Shown one piece after another: positions 1 to 7,573 of a stretch of 64,000 nt of DNA (position 1 is the first letter of the stretch; each line of letters opens with the position of its first letter). Location of the stretch: NCBI GenBank assembly GCA_900764105.1, contig CAAFMS010000005.1, positions 4,740 through 68,739 on the forward strand, written 5' to 3'. Below the pieces are notes generated by a model that had not been told where the DNA came from, did not search any database, and saw only the letters and a program-made list of their open reading frames with translations. The stretch is from Clostridia bacterium (lineage in GTDB: Bacteria > Bacillota > Clostridia > Christensenellales > Borkfalkiaceae). Both the position numbers and the translations under genes were made by a program.

Positions 1-2471
1 AAACTCGAATTTTCGTACTTTCTAAACCCGAATATTCCTTGATTCATCTTTTCCGAGTCGAAAAGTCCTATCGAACAGAGCGTGTCGAAATCTTTTACCG
101 TAAGCCCCGTGACCTTTTTGAAAAGTTCGGGTTCTATCTGCGTTATGACGTCTTTTATCGTCTGTTCGCGGTAGTCTGTAAGGTACATAAACGCGGGTAT
201 TCTCGCCGCGAGTTTTAAGAGGTTTTCCTGCACCTTTTTCCTTAACGATTTCGCCTCTTTTTCCTCTGCCGTGAGTTCCTTTTTCTCTGCCGCAGACAAT
301 TCGTCGCCCTTTTCCTTTTTGAGTTTTTTAACCTTTTCCGAGCGATTTATTATCGTCTGAATTTCGTCGTTTAACGAGCGGAAACCCTCTATCCGCATAA
401 GCGCGTCCAACGCCTCGGGGCTTCTTTTCAACTTATTAAGCGTATCGTTGTCAACGTGAACGAGAAGCGCAGTCTGCCACCGTTTTGCAAGCAAAGTCGC
501 CGAAGTCCCCGCGTAAGTAATATCGAGTATGTCCTGCGCGTTTATTACGTTCATCGACGATCCGTCGAATGCAAGCACAGGCAAAAACGCGATAAATTCC
601 GCGACTTTCTGTTCGGGGCTTGTATCGTCCGCCTTTAATCGGCACGAATAATCGGAAATCTGTTCGAGAGCGCGTTCCAAGGCGAAGTCGAAAATATAGC
701 ACTCTTTCTTTATAACTTCCCTATCGCCATTATCGTTTATTATCTCCCATGGCGACTGAACCCTGAACGCCGTCTGAAAATACGTTTCGGGCGACTTTAA
801 ATTCCGCAGCATAAATACGCCCGACCACGGACGAACGGTAACGCCCGTCGTGAGTTTTCCGCAAGAGAGAGTTATCGTTTTCGTTTTGAGCGGGTCGCCC
901 ATGGCGTTTAATACGGGCGTCAAAGCCTCTATACCTACGCCCGCTTTCGTTCCCGCGCAGACGATAATTTTGTAGTCGTCGAAAAAGTTGTTCTGCTTTT
1001 TGCGCAACAAATTAGACATAGCGTAACAACTCGCAACGTTCGGCAAAAACCACAGGGTATGCGACAAAACGCTTTGCAAAGTAACGTCCGAAAAGGGCAT
1101 AGGCGGTCGCTCCGCGCCGAGTTTCAAGCCGTCCGCAGGCATATAGTTGCCCTGAATCATTCTGAGCCACTTCTGCACGTCGTCCTCGTAGACAAATTCC
1201 GAAGTTTCCGCTTTGCCCTTTTCTTTCGGCTCGGCTTTGAAAAATTCGTTTATATCGAACTTGTCGTACCCCTCGTTTATGGCGGCGTTTGCCGTAATGG
1301 AATCGGGTACCTTATAGGTGAGCATCACCATTTTCGGAAGTGCCGCGTACGGGTTTTCGCCCAAGGAATTATCCCATTTTTCTTTTGCCGACTGCTCGTC
1401 CGAGTACGTCCAATTAAATATTTGATCTTCTAAAAATTCACCCGAGTTAAGGGCGCGGAAAGGCGTTCCCGAAAGATATAGATAATACCCTGAGGTGATA
1501 GGCAAAAACGACTCGTTCATAGCGTTTCCAGCCTCTTCCTTCTGATACTTTTCAAGGTCGAAATCGTCGTTTTCCTCGTCGAATTTTTCAAACAGATTTC
1601 TTGCGTTTTCACGCCACGCACCGTAGTGATATTCGTCGAACACGACTATATCCCAATTCGTCGTATGTATAAACTCGTTTTTAGCCTTTATGCCGCCGCC
1701 GTCGTTCGTACCGAGTAAGTCCTGAAAAGAACCGAATACCACGATAGGGGCATTTTTATCGCAACTTTCGAACTGCTCGTCAAGTTTTTTAGTATCGAAT
1801 TTTGCCTCTTTGTTGCTGACGAATTGCCAACCTTTAAAATCGACGTGCCGCGTAATATCTTCATGCCACGCCGATTCGACGGCAGGTTTAAAAGTGAGGA
1901 CGAGTATTCTCGTAAACCCCATTTCCCTGCATAGTTCGTAGGTAGCGAAAGTTTTTCCGAAACGCATTTTTGCGTTCCACAAAAATTTCGGGGGCTTAGT
2001 CGGCTCTTCCTTTTTTGAACGGTCGAAATAGGCTTTCGTCATTTCAACCGCGGACTTCTGCTCGTTTCGCATGGTAAAATTCCACGAGCGATTGCCCTCG
2101 AATCTTTTTCCCGTCCTGACTTCCTCGATAGCGGTCAACGCGTCGCTCACGGAACAGTTAAACCACTCGTTTTTATCCTCGCCCTCGTTGAACTGTCTGT
2201 AACCCTTACGTCTTAAAAGTCTATGAACGTCCTTATCCGTGAAACACGTTCCGTCGGAACGCATGGCGGACTCTTTGAACACGATTTTAAAGCCTATCGC
2301 GGCGGTATGCAACTGTTCTTTTATACGATTTTCGACCGATTTACGCTCGGTATAGCCTATTTTTATATATCCGTCGTGATCCTTGACATCGGGAAGAATA
2401 TAGCCGTAAATAGTAGGCGTAAAGTCGGGGCGATTACTTAAAATATCGGAAAGACTTATATTATTTGCCAT
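1..2471 (-). CDS. GIY-YIG / DEAD-box helicase of a restriction-like system (partial)
   Basis: The 3' end is cut by the window edge; about 823 codons are visible without a stop. The N-terminus (about residues 20-60) reads like a GIY-YIG nuclease of the T5orf172/MUG113 kind (YGYILPD...YIKIGYT). A superfamily 2 helicase core follows: motif I KMRFGKT near residue 169, motif II DEYH near 277, SGTPF near 335 and a motif VI-like FQTAFR near 565, then a charged Lys/Glu-rich stretch. It probably uses ATP to translocate on DNA and cleave it. The ATG at 2471 overlaps the end of the RES gene by 11 bp and has no clear Shine-Dalgarno, so translation is probably coupled. Family knowledge links such proteins to restriction loci; the exact role is inferred. 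Confidence 0.8.
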   Translation of the reverse strand, partial: MANNISLSDILSNRPDFTPTIYGYILPDVKDHDGYIKIGYTERKSVENRIKEQLHTAAIGFKIVFKESAMRSDGTCFTDKDVHRLLRRKGYRQFNEGEDKNEWFNCSVSDALTAIEEVRTGKRFEGNRSWNFTMRNEQKSAVEMTKAYFDRSKKEEPTKPPKFLWNAKMRFGKTFATYELCREMGFTRILVLTFKPAVESAWHEDITRHVDFKGWQFVSNKEAKFDTKKLDEQFESCDKNAPIVVFGSFQDLLGTNDGGGIKAKNEFIHTTNWDIVVFDEYHYGAWRENARNLFEKFDEENDDFDLEKYQKEEAGNAMNESFLPITSGYYLYLSGTPFRALNSGEFLEDQIFNWTYSDEQSAKEKWDNSLGENPYAALPKMVMLTYKVPDSITANAAINEGYDKFDINEFFKAEPKEKGKAETSEFVYEDDVQKWLRMIQGNYMPADGLKLGAERPPMPFSDVTLQSVLSHTLWFLPNVASCYAMSNLLRKKQNNFFDDYKIIVCAGTKAGVGIEALTPVLNAMGDPLKTKTITLSCGKLTTGVTVRPWSGVFMLRNLKSPETYFQTAFRVQSPWEIINDNGDREVIKKECYIFDFALERALEQISDYSCRLKADDTSPEQKVAEFIAFLPVLAFDGSSMNVINAQDILDITYAGTSATLLAKRWQTALLVHVDNDTLNKLKRSPEALDALMRIEGFRSLNDEIQTIINRSEKVKKLKKEKGDELSAAEKKELTAEEKEAKSLRKKVQENLLKLAARIPAFMYLTDYREQTIKDVITQIEPELFKKVTGLTVKDFDTLCSIGLFDSEKMNQGIFGFRKYENSS

Positions 2472-3393
2472 TGTTTACGCTATTTTTTTTCAATTCCTTT
2501 CTACAAAATTCTATTTCACTTTCCAACACGTCATGCACTTCTTTATAATCATTATCTTTGTATAATTTCGATCGTTTAGTTAAGCATTTTCTGTTATTTA
2601 CGTCATAAACAATAGGTTTAATCGTTTCACAAAAAACAAGTTTACTGTCTATGTATTTAACAAATGTTTCGTGACAGTTAAAAAGCGTTATACAAGGTTT
2701 TGGTGTTCTAGAACTTCTATATTTAACTGCATCATACCCCATTTTTCTAATCACATCAGATATGTACTGAGTTGCTATATAATCTTCAATATTTGTAACA
2801 GGCGTACTATATTTTTGCATTATTAACGTAATTAGCATTGAGGCACTAATTCCGTGTTCCTCTTGAAAATCCAATAAACTGCCTACACTTGAATCCGTGC
2901 TAAAATCAACTAAATGTATTTTTCTTTGTGTTTGAAATCTTGCTACTGATATAGTATCAAGCGGAGATGGTACTATTTCAGATACAGCAGTATAATCATC
3001 TTCCGCAAGATACAAATATGATGAGCCAGACACGCTATTCCTTGCATCAGGACTTATTCCAATGGGCGGTTCTTTTGAATTATATTCATCATATCCCGTA
3101 AAACCATTTTGATCATAAGTTATCCCCATATCCTCTTTTTTTAATTTTTCAAAATCGACTTTTCGTGCCCTGTATAATATTTTTCCCTTACGTAAAGTTT
3201 TGCTAAATGCCGATTTATTTTCAGTTTCCGTCAATAGCAAATTGAGAGCCTTATAGACCACTGTTTCCTCAATATCCCTATTTGCATGTTTTTTTAACGC
3301 CTCAATAAATATGGAGATATGTTTTTTTGAATTGTTAAATTTTGTAACATTTAAAACATAGCTAAATGCAGATGGCATTTCTTTCTCGTCCAT
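2461..3393 (-). CDS. RES-domain protein (putative NAD+-degrading effector)
   Basis: A 310-residue protein. An N-terminal helical segment (about 1-70) precedes a RES domain: YRAR at 74-77, a GISPDARNS...SGSSYLYLA stretch at 112-130, the conserved acidic residue in AVSEI (E139) and a late Ser in YRSSR (227-228), matching the Arg/Glu/Ser pattern after which RES is named. Known RES toxins degrade NAD+ as phosphorylases. There is no small antitoxin beside it; instead it sits between a methylase and a helicase. The start has a good SD (AAAGGAG, 6 nt) directly after the methylase stop. Base composition is AT-rich compared with the genes around it, suggesting recent acquisition. The RES assignment is fairly secure; a defence role is inference. 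Confidence 0.75.
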   Translation of the reverse strand: MDEKEMPSAFSYVLNVTKFNNSKKHISIFIEALKKHANRDIEETVVYKALNLLLTETENKSAFSKTLRKGKILYRARKVDFEKLKKEDMGITYDQNGFTGYDEYNSKEPPIGISPDARNSVSGSSYLYLAEDDYTAVSEIVPSPLDTISVARFQTQRKIHLVDFSTDSSVGSLLDFQEEHGISASMLITLIMQKYSTPVTNIEDYIATQYISDVIRKMGYDAVKYRSSRTPKPCITLFNCHETFVKYIDSKLVFCETIKPIVYDVNNRKCLTKRSKLYKDNDYKEVHDVLESEIEFCRKELKKNSVNNGK

Positions 3394-3396
3394 TTT

Positions 3397-4935
3397 TTAC
3401 TCCTTTGTTTTTATATTATTTTCAATAAATGAAATTTCAGTTTTGTCAAGTCCATACTTCTTATACAATTCTTCGTCTGTCCATGGCTTAAAAAAATCTT
3501 GAATAGGTATCAACCTATAATTCCCTCTCATTGTATTTTGACTTATTTTGATAATTGAGAGCATGGCAAAGAAAAACTTTGTATTCATATAAGCCAACGC
3601 ATTAGAGGCTTCTTCATGATTTTCAAACGGACCTATCGTAAGATATGTTTCGGTACTAACGCTTGGCGTATCGGGGATAAATGCACTTATGTGATCGCCA
3701 CATGCCTTTGGCATAAATATTTTTATTTTGTCAACAAATTCCACACCTTTCCGTATGTCATTTCTTGCAACAAACCCAACGCCGTCTTTTCTCCAACCAT
3801 TGTAATAAAATTTTACCGAATTTTTAAAATTATGTAAAGTATATTTAGGCTTAATTCTCAGATACGAATTTTCAACTCTCCTATCAAAGCCGTATGGATC
3901 ATTTGCCGATATTATCGACATAAAGCTTTTTTCGTTGTAAGACTTAACTTTTTTGTAAATAGAAATATACTCCGAATATCTTACAAACGTATCTAACCCT
4001 TCTTCAAGTAATTTTCTCTCTGAAATCGAAATAGAACCATCTGCTTTATGCGTTGTAATTTTACACAACCCTCTGTTATCTCTATCCCATAAAAAGAAAC
4101 ACACTCCACCGGCAATACTAACACCTGTAAAACAATCGTCAGAATTAACGAAATCTTCAATTTTTCTTATTCTGTCGTCGTTTAACATTTGTTCCCTGAA
4201 AGAATCAACTCCTCTACCGCCGGAAAACCAACGAGCAGGAATAATCATTGTTAAATACCTCGGTCTCAACTTCATTGCTTGTTCTACGAAGTGTTGGTAT
4301 ATCGGCATCGCACTCGACCCCGTACCGCCGCCGTCGGACAGTTGATAGGGCGGGTTGGAAATTATTACGTCAAATTTCATATTAAATATCTGCTCCGCGT
4401 TCGTCGTGTGTATAAATTCATAAGCGTGAGTCTCTAATTCCTCGCCGCGGTCATAGGTCGTGTTCGCTCCGCAATAGCGGCATTTGCCGTTTATAAATTC
4501 GTGATTTACTCGGCGGTATCGTATATTCCCCTCATCCGTGTCAAACCTCGAAACCGAGTATTTTCCGTTCGGACTTTTACTGCAATACACGCTTCGCCGC
4601 GACAATAAACCCGTAAGTTCGGTTATCGCTATTCCGTATAGTTGATTGTGAAATATATGGTCTATCCTCGTTTGCAAGTCGGGAATTTTATCCGCTAAGC
4701 CCGCTATCAGTCTTTTCGCGATTTCTCGTAAAAATACGCCCGTTTTACACGCAGGGTCTAAAAATTTCGCGTTCGGGTCGGAAAAAAGTTCCTGCGGCAA
4801 CAGGTCGAGCATTTTATTCGCAACGTCGGGCGGCGTGAATACTTCGTCGTTAGATAAATTCGCAAGGCATAGCAAAACGTCGGGCGTATGCAAGGTTTTA
4901 TTTTTGTAAAGATTTTCTAAAAACGTATCGTTCAT
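3397..4935 (-). CDS. Eco57I-type N6-adenine DNA methyltransferase
   Basis: A 512-residue methylase. The SAM-binding motif I is FLDPACKTGVFL near residue 57 and the catalytic motif IV is NPPY near residue 195. Between them lies a possible zinc ribbon (CRYCGAN, about 153-159). The C-terminal half should carry target recognition. The ATG overlaps the preceding stop as ATGA, so the two methylase-like genes are translationally coupled. Composition changes sharply inside the gene: the first ~210 codons resemble the genome (a 60-nt sample at 4441-4500 has 32 G/C), while the remainder is AT-rich (17 G/C in 3421-3480). It probably protects host DNA against the helicase-nuclease encoded downstream. Confidence 0.88.
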   Translation of the reverse strand: MNDTFLENLYKNKTLHTPDVLLCLANLSNDEVFTPPDVANKMLDLLPQELFSDPNAKFLDPACKTGVFLREIAKRLIAGLADKIPDLQTRIDHIFHNQLYGIAITELTGLLSRRSVYCSKSPNGKYSVSRFDTDEGNIRYRRVNHEFINGKCRYCGANTTYDRGEELETHAYEFIHTTNAEQIFNMKFDVIISNPPYQLSDGGGTGSSAMPIYQHFVEQAMKLRPRYLTMIIPARWFSGGRGVDSFREQMLNDDRIRKIEDFVNSDDCFTGVSIAGGVCFFLWDRDNRGLCKITTHKADGSISISERKLLEEGLDTFVRYSEYISIYKKVKSYNEKSFMSIISANDPYGFDRRVENSYLRIKPKYTLHNFKNSVKFYYNGWRKDGVGFVARNDIRKGVEFVDKIKIFMPKACGDHISAFIPDTPSVSTETYLTIGPFENHEEASNALAYMNTKFFFAMLSIIKISQNTMRGNYRLIPIQDFFKPWTDEELYKKYGLDKTEISFIENNIKTKE

Positions 4936-5639
4936 AGCCCCGTCACTCTCCTGTAATGTACTATCGGGTATTCCCGTATCGGCTCCGCCATATATTCGTT
5001 AGTCGTCGGGTTAATCGATATATACCGCCGTATTTCTTCGGGAATATCGAAAAGCGACGGCTGTCCGCCTTTCGGTTTATCGTTTACTTTAAGCATTACG
5101 TCGAGGCGAAAATCGCGACGTTTGAGTTTAGTTCCGAGTAAACTCCACTCGGGGAAAATAATCGGCTCGCCCGTATCTTGCTGATTTTCGTCAACACGCA
5201 TTAAAGTCAATGCGTTGCCGCATAATATGTTTTTTGAAAAAACGTACTTTACGGCTTCTTCGGTTTCTTCGTTTACGGACTTTTTACATATCGACTTATA
5301 CTCTTTATCCCACAGACGAAAAAGCCGCTCCCGACACTCCTCCACGTTATCGGCGAGAATATCCACCCCGTAAAGGCTCGTTACGGCAAGCACGGAATAA
5401 CGTTCGTAATCGTAAGGGTTCGACTTATATAATTTTTTTACGGTGGCGAGTTTTCGGGTGAGAATTTCGGCCAAAAAGTTGCCGTCGCCGCACGCAGGTT
5501 CTAAAAAACGACTATCTATACGGTCACATTCCTGCGAGACCAAATCGCACATAGCCTTTACTTCGCGTTCGCCCGTAAAGACTTCGCCGTGTTTCGTCAC
5601 CCTGTTTTTCGATTTTATCTGTTTTCTTTCTTCTTTCAT
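4932..5639 (-). CDS. Methyltransferase-like subunit without catalytic NPPY motif
   Basis: A 235-residue protein from the ATG at 5639, which suits the promoter at 5665-5693; an upstream in-frame ATG at 5738 lies before that promoter and is not used here. It begins like a restriction methylase (TKHGEVFTGEREV) and has a clear SAM motif I, FLEPACGDGNFL, near residue 50, but no NPPY/DPPY motif anywhere. It may be a specificity or structural partner of the next methylase, or half of a split enzyme. It is first in the operon, and its stop overlaps the next ATG. Catalytic inactivity is inferred from the missing motif. Confidence 0.72.
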   Translation of the reverse strand: MKEERKQIKSKNRVTKHGEVFTGEREVKAMCDLVSQECDRIDSRFLEPACGDGNFLAEILTRKLATVKKLYKSNPYDYERYSVLAVTSLYGVDILADNVEECRERLFRLWDKEYKSICKKSVNEETEEAVKYVFSKNILCGNALTLMRVDENQQDTGEPIIFPEWSLLGTKLKRRDFRLDVMLKVNDKPKGGQPSLFDIPEEIRRYISINPTTNEYMAEPIREYPIVHYRRVTGL

Positions 5640-5648
5640 TATATTTTT

Positions 5649-5755
5649 CACTATAGTTTTACTTATTATAGCACGATAGTGAAATAAAATCAACACTATA
5701 GAGAAATTTATTGTTGAAAAAAAGGAATAATATATCACTATAGTACACTATATAA
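5649..5755. promoter_or_regulatory. Array of five CACTATAGTG-like operator boxes
   Basis: Near-palindromic boxes occur at 5649-5657 (CACTATAGT), 5672-5681 (CACGATAGTG), 5694-5703 (CACTATAGAG), 5736-5745 (CACTATAGTA) and 5746-5755 (CACTATATAA). They fill the gap between the divergent XRE gene and the restriction operon and overlap the operon promoter, so they are probably the binding sites of the XRE protein. The sites are visible in the sequence; the binding partner is inferred. Confidence 0.7.
5665..5693 (-). promoter_or_regulatory. Promoter of the restriction-like operon
   Basis: Reading the minus strand, TTGATT (5688-5693) and TATAAT (5665-5670) are separated by 17 bp. The predicted start (about 5658) lies 19 nt before the ATG at 5639. 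Operator-like boxes lie in the spacer, just upstream of -35 and at the start site. Confidence 0.8.
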
Positions 5756-5772
5756 GAGCAAAGAGGGATAAT

Positions 5773-6054
5773 ATGGACAGATTAGAGATAGGAAAAAGAA
5801 TTAAAAAATTACGGGAAAGCAAGAATATAACAAAATACAGGCTTGCCGCAGACGCTGGAGTTTCGCCGAGTTACATATCGGCGTTAGAGAGAGGGGAAAA
5901 ATGCCCGACGGTAGAAACGCTTGACAGTATATGTTTTGCATTGCAGATAACGCTTGTTGATTTTCTATCGAATAAAGACAACTATTTTGATAAATTGTCC
6001 GCGTTATCGCCAAGGCAAAAAACGCTTTTAAACGATTTTCTCGAAAGTTTATAA
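5773..6054 (+). CDS. XRE-family controller (C-protein-like) regulator
   Basis: A 93-residue DNA-binding protein with one HTH_3 domain: LRESKNITKYRLA, recognition region AGVSPSYISALERG (about 28-41), then ERGEKCPTVETL. Size and position fit the controller proteins of restriction-modification systems, which delay nuclease expression until methylation is established. It is divergent from the methylase operon and separated from it by CACTATAGTG-like boxes. The SD GAGGG precedes the ATG, and a strong terminator follows. Probable autoregulator and regulator of the divergent operon; the regulation is inferred from site placement. Confidence 0.82.
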   Translation: MDRLEIGKRIKKLRESKNITKYRLAADAGVSPSYISALERGEKCPTVETLDSICFALQITLVDFLSNKDNYFDKLSALSPRQKTLLNDFLESL

Positions 6055-6057
6055 AAG

Positions 6058-6090
6058 ACCCGCGTCGGTTTTTGACGCGGGTTTTGCTTT
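6058..6090 (+). terminator. Rho-independent terminator of the XRE gene
   Basis: Perfect stem ACCCGCGTC (6058-6066) / GACGCGGGT (6074-6082), loop of 7, followed by TTTGCTTT. Confidence 0.9.
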
Positions 6091-6152
6091 ATATTTATGC
6101 AAAGACTTTCGACGAAAGTAAAGAAAAAAGGCAGTCAGAGCAAAACAATACT

Positions 6153-6325
6153 CTTGCTTTCCCCTTTTGGGGAGAGTGGATTTTGCGAGCCTGCGAGCAA
6201 AAGACGAGAGAGGTCTCGCTACATTTCAAGATTACCGTGTATCGCCATTGCTCACGTTAATGACCTCTATCGTCTTGACTTCCATTTCATTCCGTCAAGC
6301 CACTTTCCCCAAAGGGGAAAGCAAG
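6153..6325. repeat. Interspersed inverted-repeat element, full-length copy 1
   Basis: The ends are inverted copies: CTTGCTTTCCCCTTTTGGGG at the left and CCCCAAAGGGGAAAGCAAG at the right, each itself a small hairpin, enclosing about 120 bp that includes GAGAGAGGTC and ACCTCTATCG. A second long copy lies at 48816-48980, a short one at 58693-58761 and a half-copy at 17099-17165. It has no coding capacity and behaves like a MITE/REP-type intergenic element. It accounts for most of the 280-bp gap here. Confidence 0.75.
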
Positions 6326-6336
6326 GATAATTAAAT

Positions 6337-7065
6337 CTATCCTAAAAGAACGTCCATGAGCATCATAAGAATAAAGCCGATTAATGACCCCGCAGAGAAC
6401 GAAGCCTCTTCTTTTTCACTCCTCGGAGATAGTTCCGCAAATACGACGTATAGCATCGCCCCTGCCGAGAACGCCGTTAAATAGGGCAATAATCGCCTCA
6501 TCGCGTTCACGGCAAAATAACCGATTATTCCGCTTATCGGTTCTACCGCTCCGCTTATAACGCCTTGCAAAAACGATTTTCTTCGACCGTATATCTTCCT
6601 CGCAGGCAGCACCAGAGCCGCGCCCTCGGGAAGGTTTTGTATTCCTATTCCGATTGCCGCGGACAGCCCCGTGTACGCCCCCTGACCCGAAATCGCGCCC
6701 GCGCCCAACGCGAACCCGACCGCTATTCCCTCGGGTACGTTATGCGCCGTCATAGCCGTGAATAATTTTTTGTAACCGCCGTTTTCGTCCTCGGGAAACA
6801 TTAGCCCGACGAGAAAAATAAACGCGCCGCCCACCGCTATCCCCGTTGCGGTTTTAAACGCCGCATATTCGCCGCCCATATCGAGCGAAGGAAGTATCAG
6901 CGACCATACCGCCGCAGCAGTCATTACGCCGCCCGAAAACCCGTTTAATACGGGAAATAATTTCCCCATTTTGCTTTCGGGTATGAAACACGCGAGAAGC
7001 GAACCCAAAGTCGTCATTGCGAAAATAAACGATAGTCCGAATATTACCGCCGCAATATCACCCAT
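6337..7065 (-). CDS. ZIP-family divalent metal transporter
   Basis: A 242-residue integral membrane protein with about eight membrane segments. The two ZIP signature helices are present: HNVPEG near residue 108 and QNLPEG near 143. In many ZupT-like proteins the second motif starts with His; here it is Gln, which may alter metal preference. Expected to import Zn2+, Fe2+ or Mn2+ through the plasma membrane. The start has an SD GGAGG 6 nt upstream. A single-gene unit: repeats lie on both sides. The upstream sequence around 7082-7108 resembles the AT-rich repeat module seen at 17005 and 49010 and contains TATAAT. Confidence 0.88.
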   Translation of the reverse strand: MGDIAAVIFGLSFIFAMTTLGSLLACFIPESKMGKLFPVLNGFSGGVMTAAAVWSLILPSLDMGGEYAAFKTATGIAVGGAFIFLVGLMFPEDENGGYKKLFTAMTAHNVPEGIAVGFALGAGAISGQGAYTGLSAAIGIGIQNLPEGAALVLPARKIYGRRKSFLQGVISGAVEPISGIIGYFAVNAMRRLLPYLTAFSAGAMLYVVFAELSPRSEKEEASFSAGSLIGFILMMLMDVLLG

Positions 7066-7573
7066 TTTTTCCTCCGTAAAAATATTATATTTTTTTCAGC
7101 CCTTAATGTTTTTCAAATAATTGTTCCATTCGACTTCATCTTCGAAGTATGCTCGCCCAATGAAACGGATATAAACATTGCCGTCACCTTCGGTGTATGC
7201 TCGCCCAATGAAATGAGTAAAGACCTTGCCGTCACCTTCGGGGAAGGTGGCAAATCAAGCGGTTTGTCGCGAAGATTTGACGGAAGGGGACAATAAATTG
7301 CTGCTTTTTGCTGATTTACGTTTACTATCCCCTATCGTCGGCTATCGCCGCCACTTCCCCCGAAGGAGGAAGCGTTGCCCATCGTTTTTTAACGTCTTCC
7401 GTTAAACGGAGGAATTTCCCCCGAAGGGGGTGCGGGTTTACATATAACCACCACAGGCGATATAACTTATCAGCAGATAATATCGCTTTGCAAAGCAAGA
7501 TATCACTCTGTATATAATACGCGCAGGGCGGAAATCGGGTTACAACTCTCGAAACATTTTTATCGGCTAACCC
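7066..7573. repeat. Gene-free stretch with degenerate repeats
   Basis: No credible gene. A direct repeat with 48-bp period begins at 7147 and 7195 (GTATGCTCGCCCAATGAAA, then TTGCCGTCACCTTCGG). From about 7225 to 7440 follow degenerate inverted copies related to the CTTGCTTTCCCC element (CTTGCCGTCACCTTCGGGG... / ...CCACTTCCCCCGAAGG). The last 130 bp hold nothing recognisable; no convincing terminator for ddl was found. Confidence 0.6.

Noticed and set aside
5639..5738. N-terminal extension of the first methylase-like gene to ATG 5738
   Set aside because: The extension covers the promoter and operator boxes and encodes a hydrophobic stretch unlike the family.
6072..6330. Small plus-strand frames in the repeat element after the XRE gene
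   Set aside because: They lie wholly in the terminator and inverted-repeat element, with no SD.
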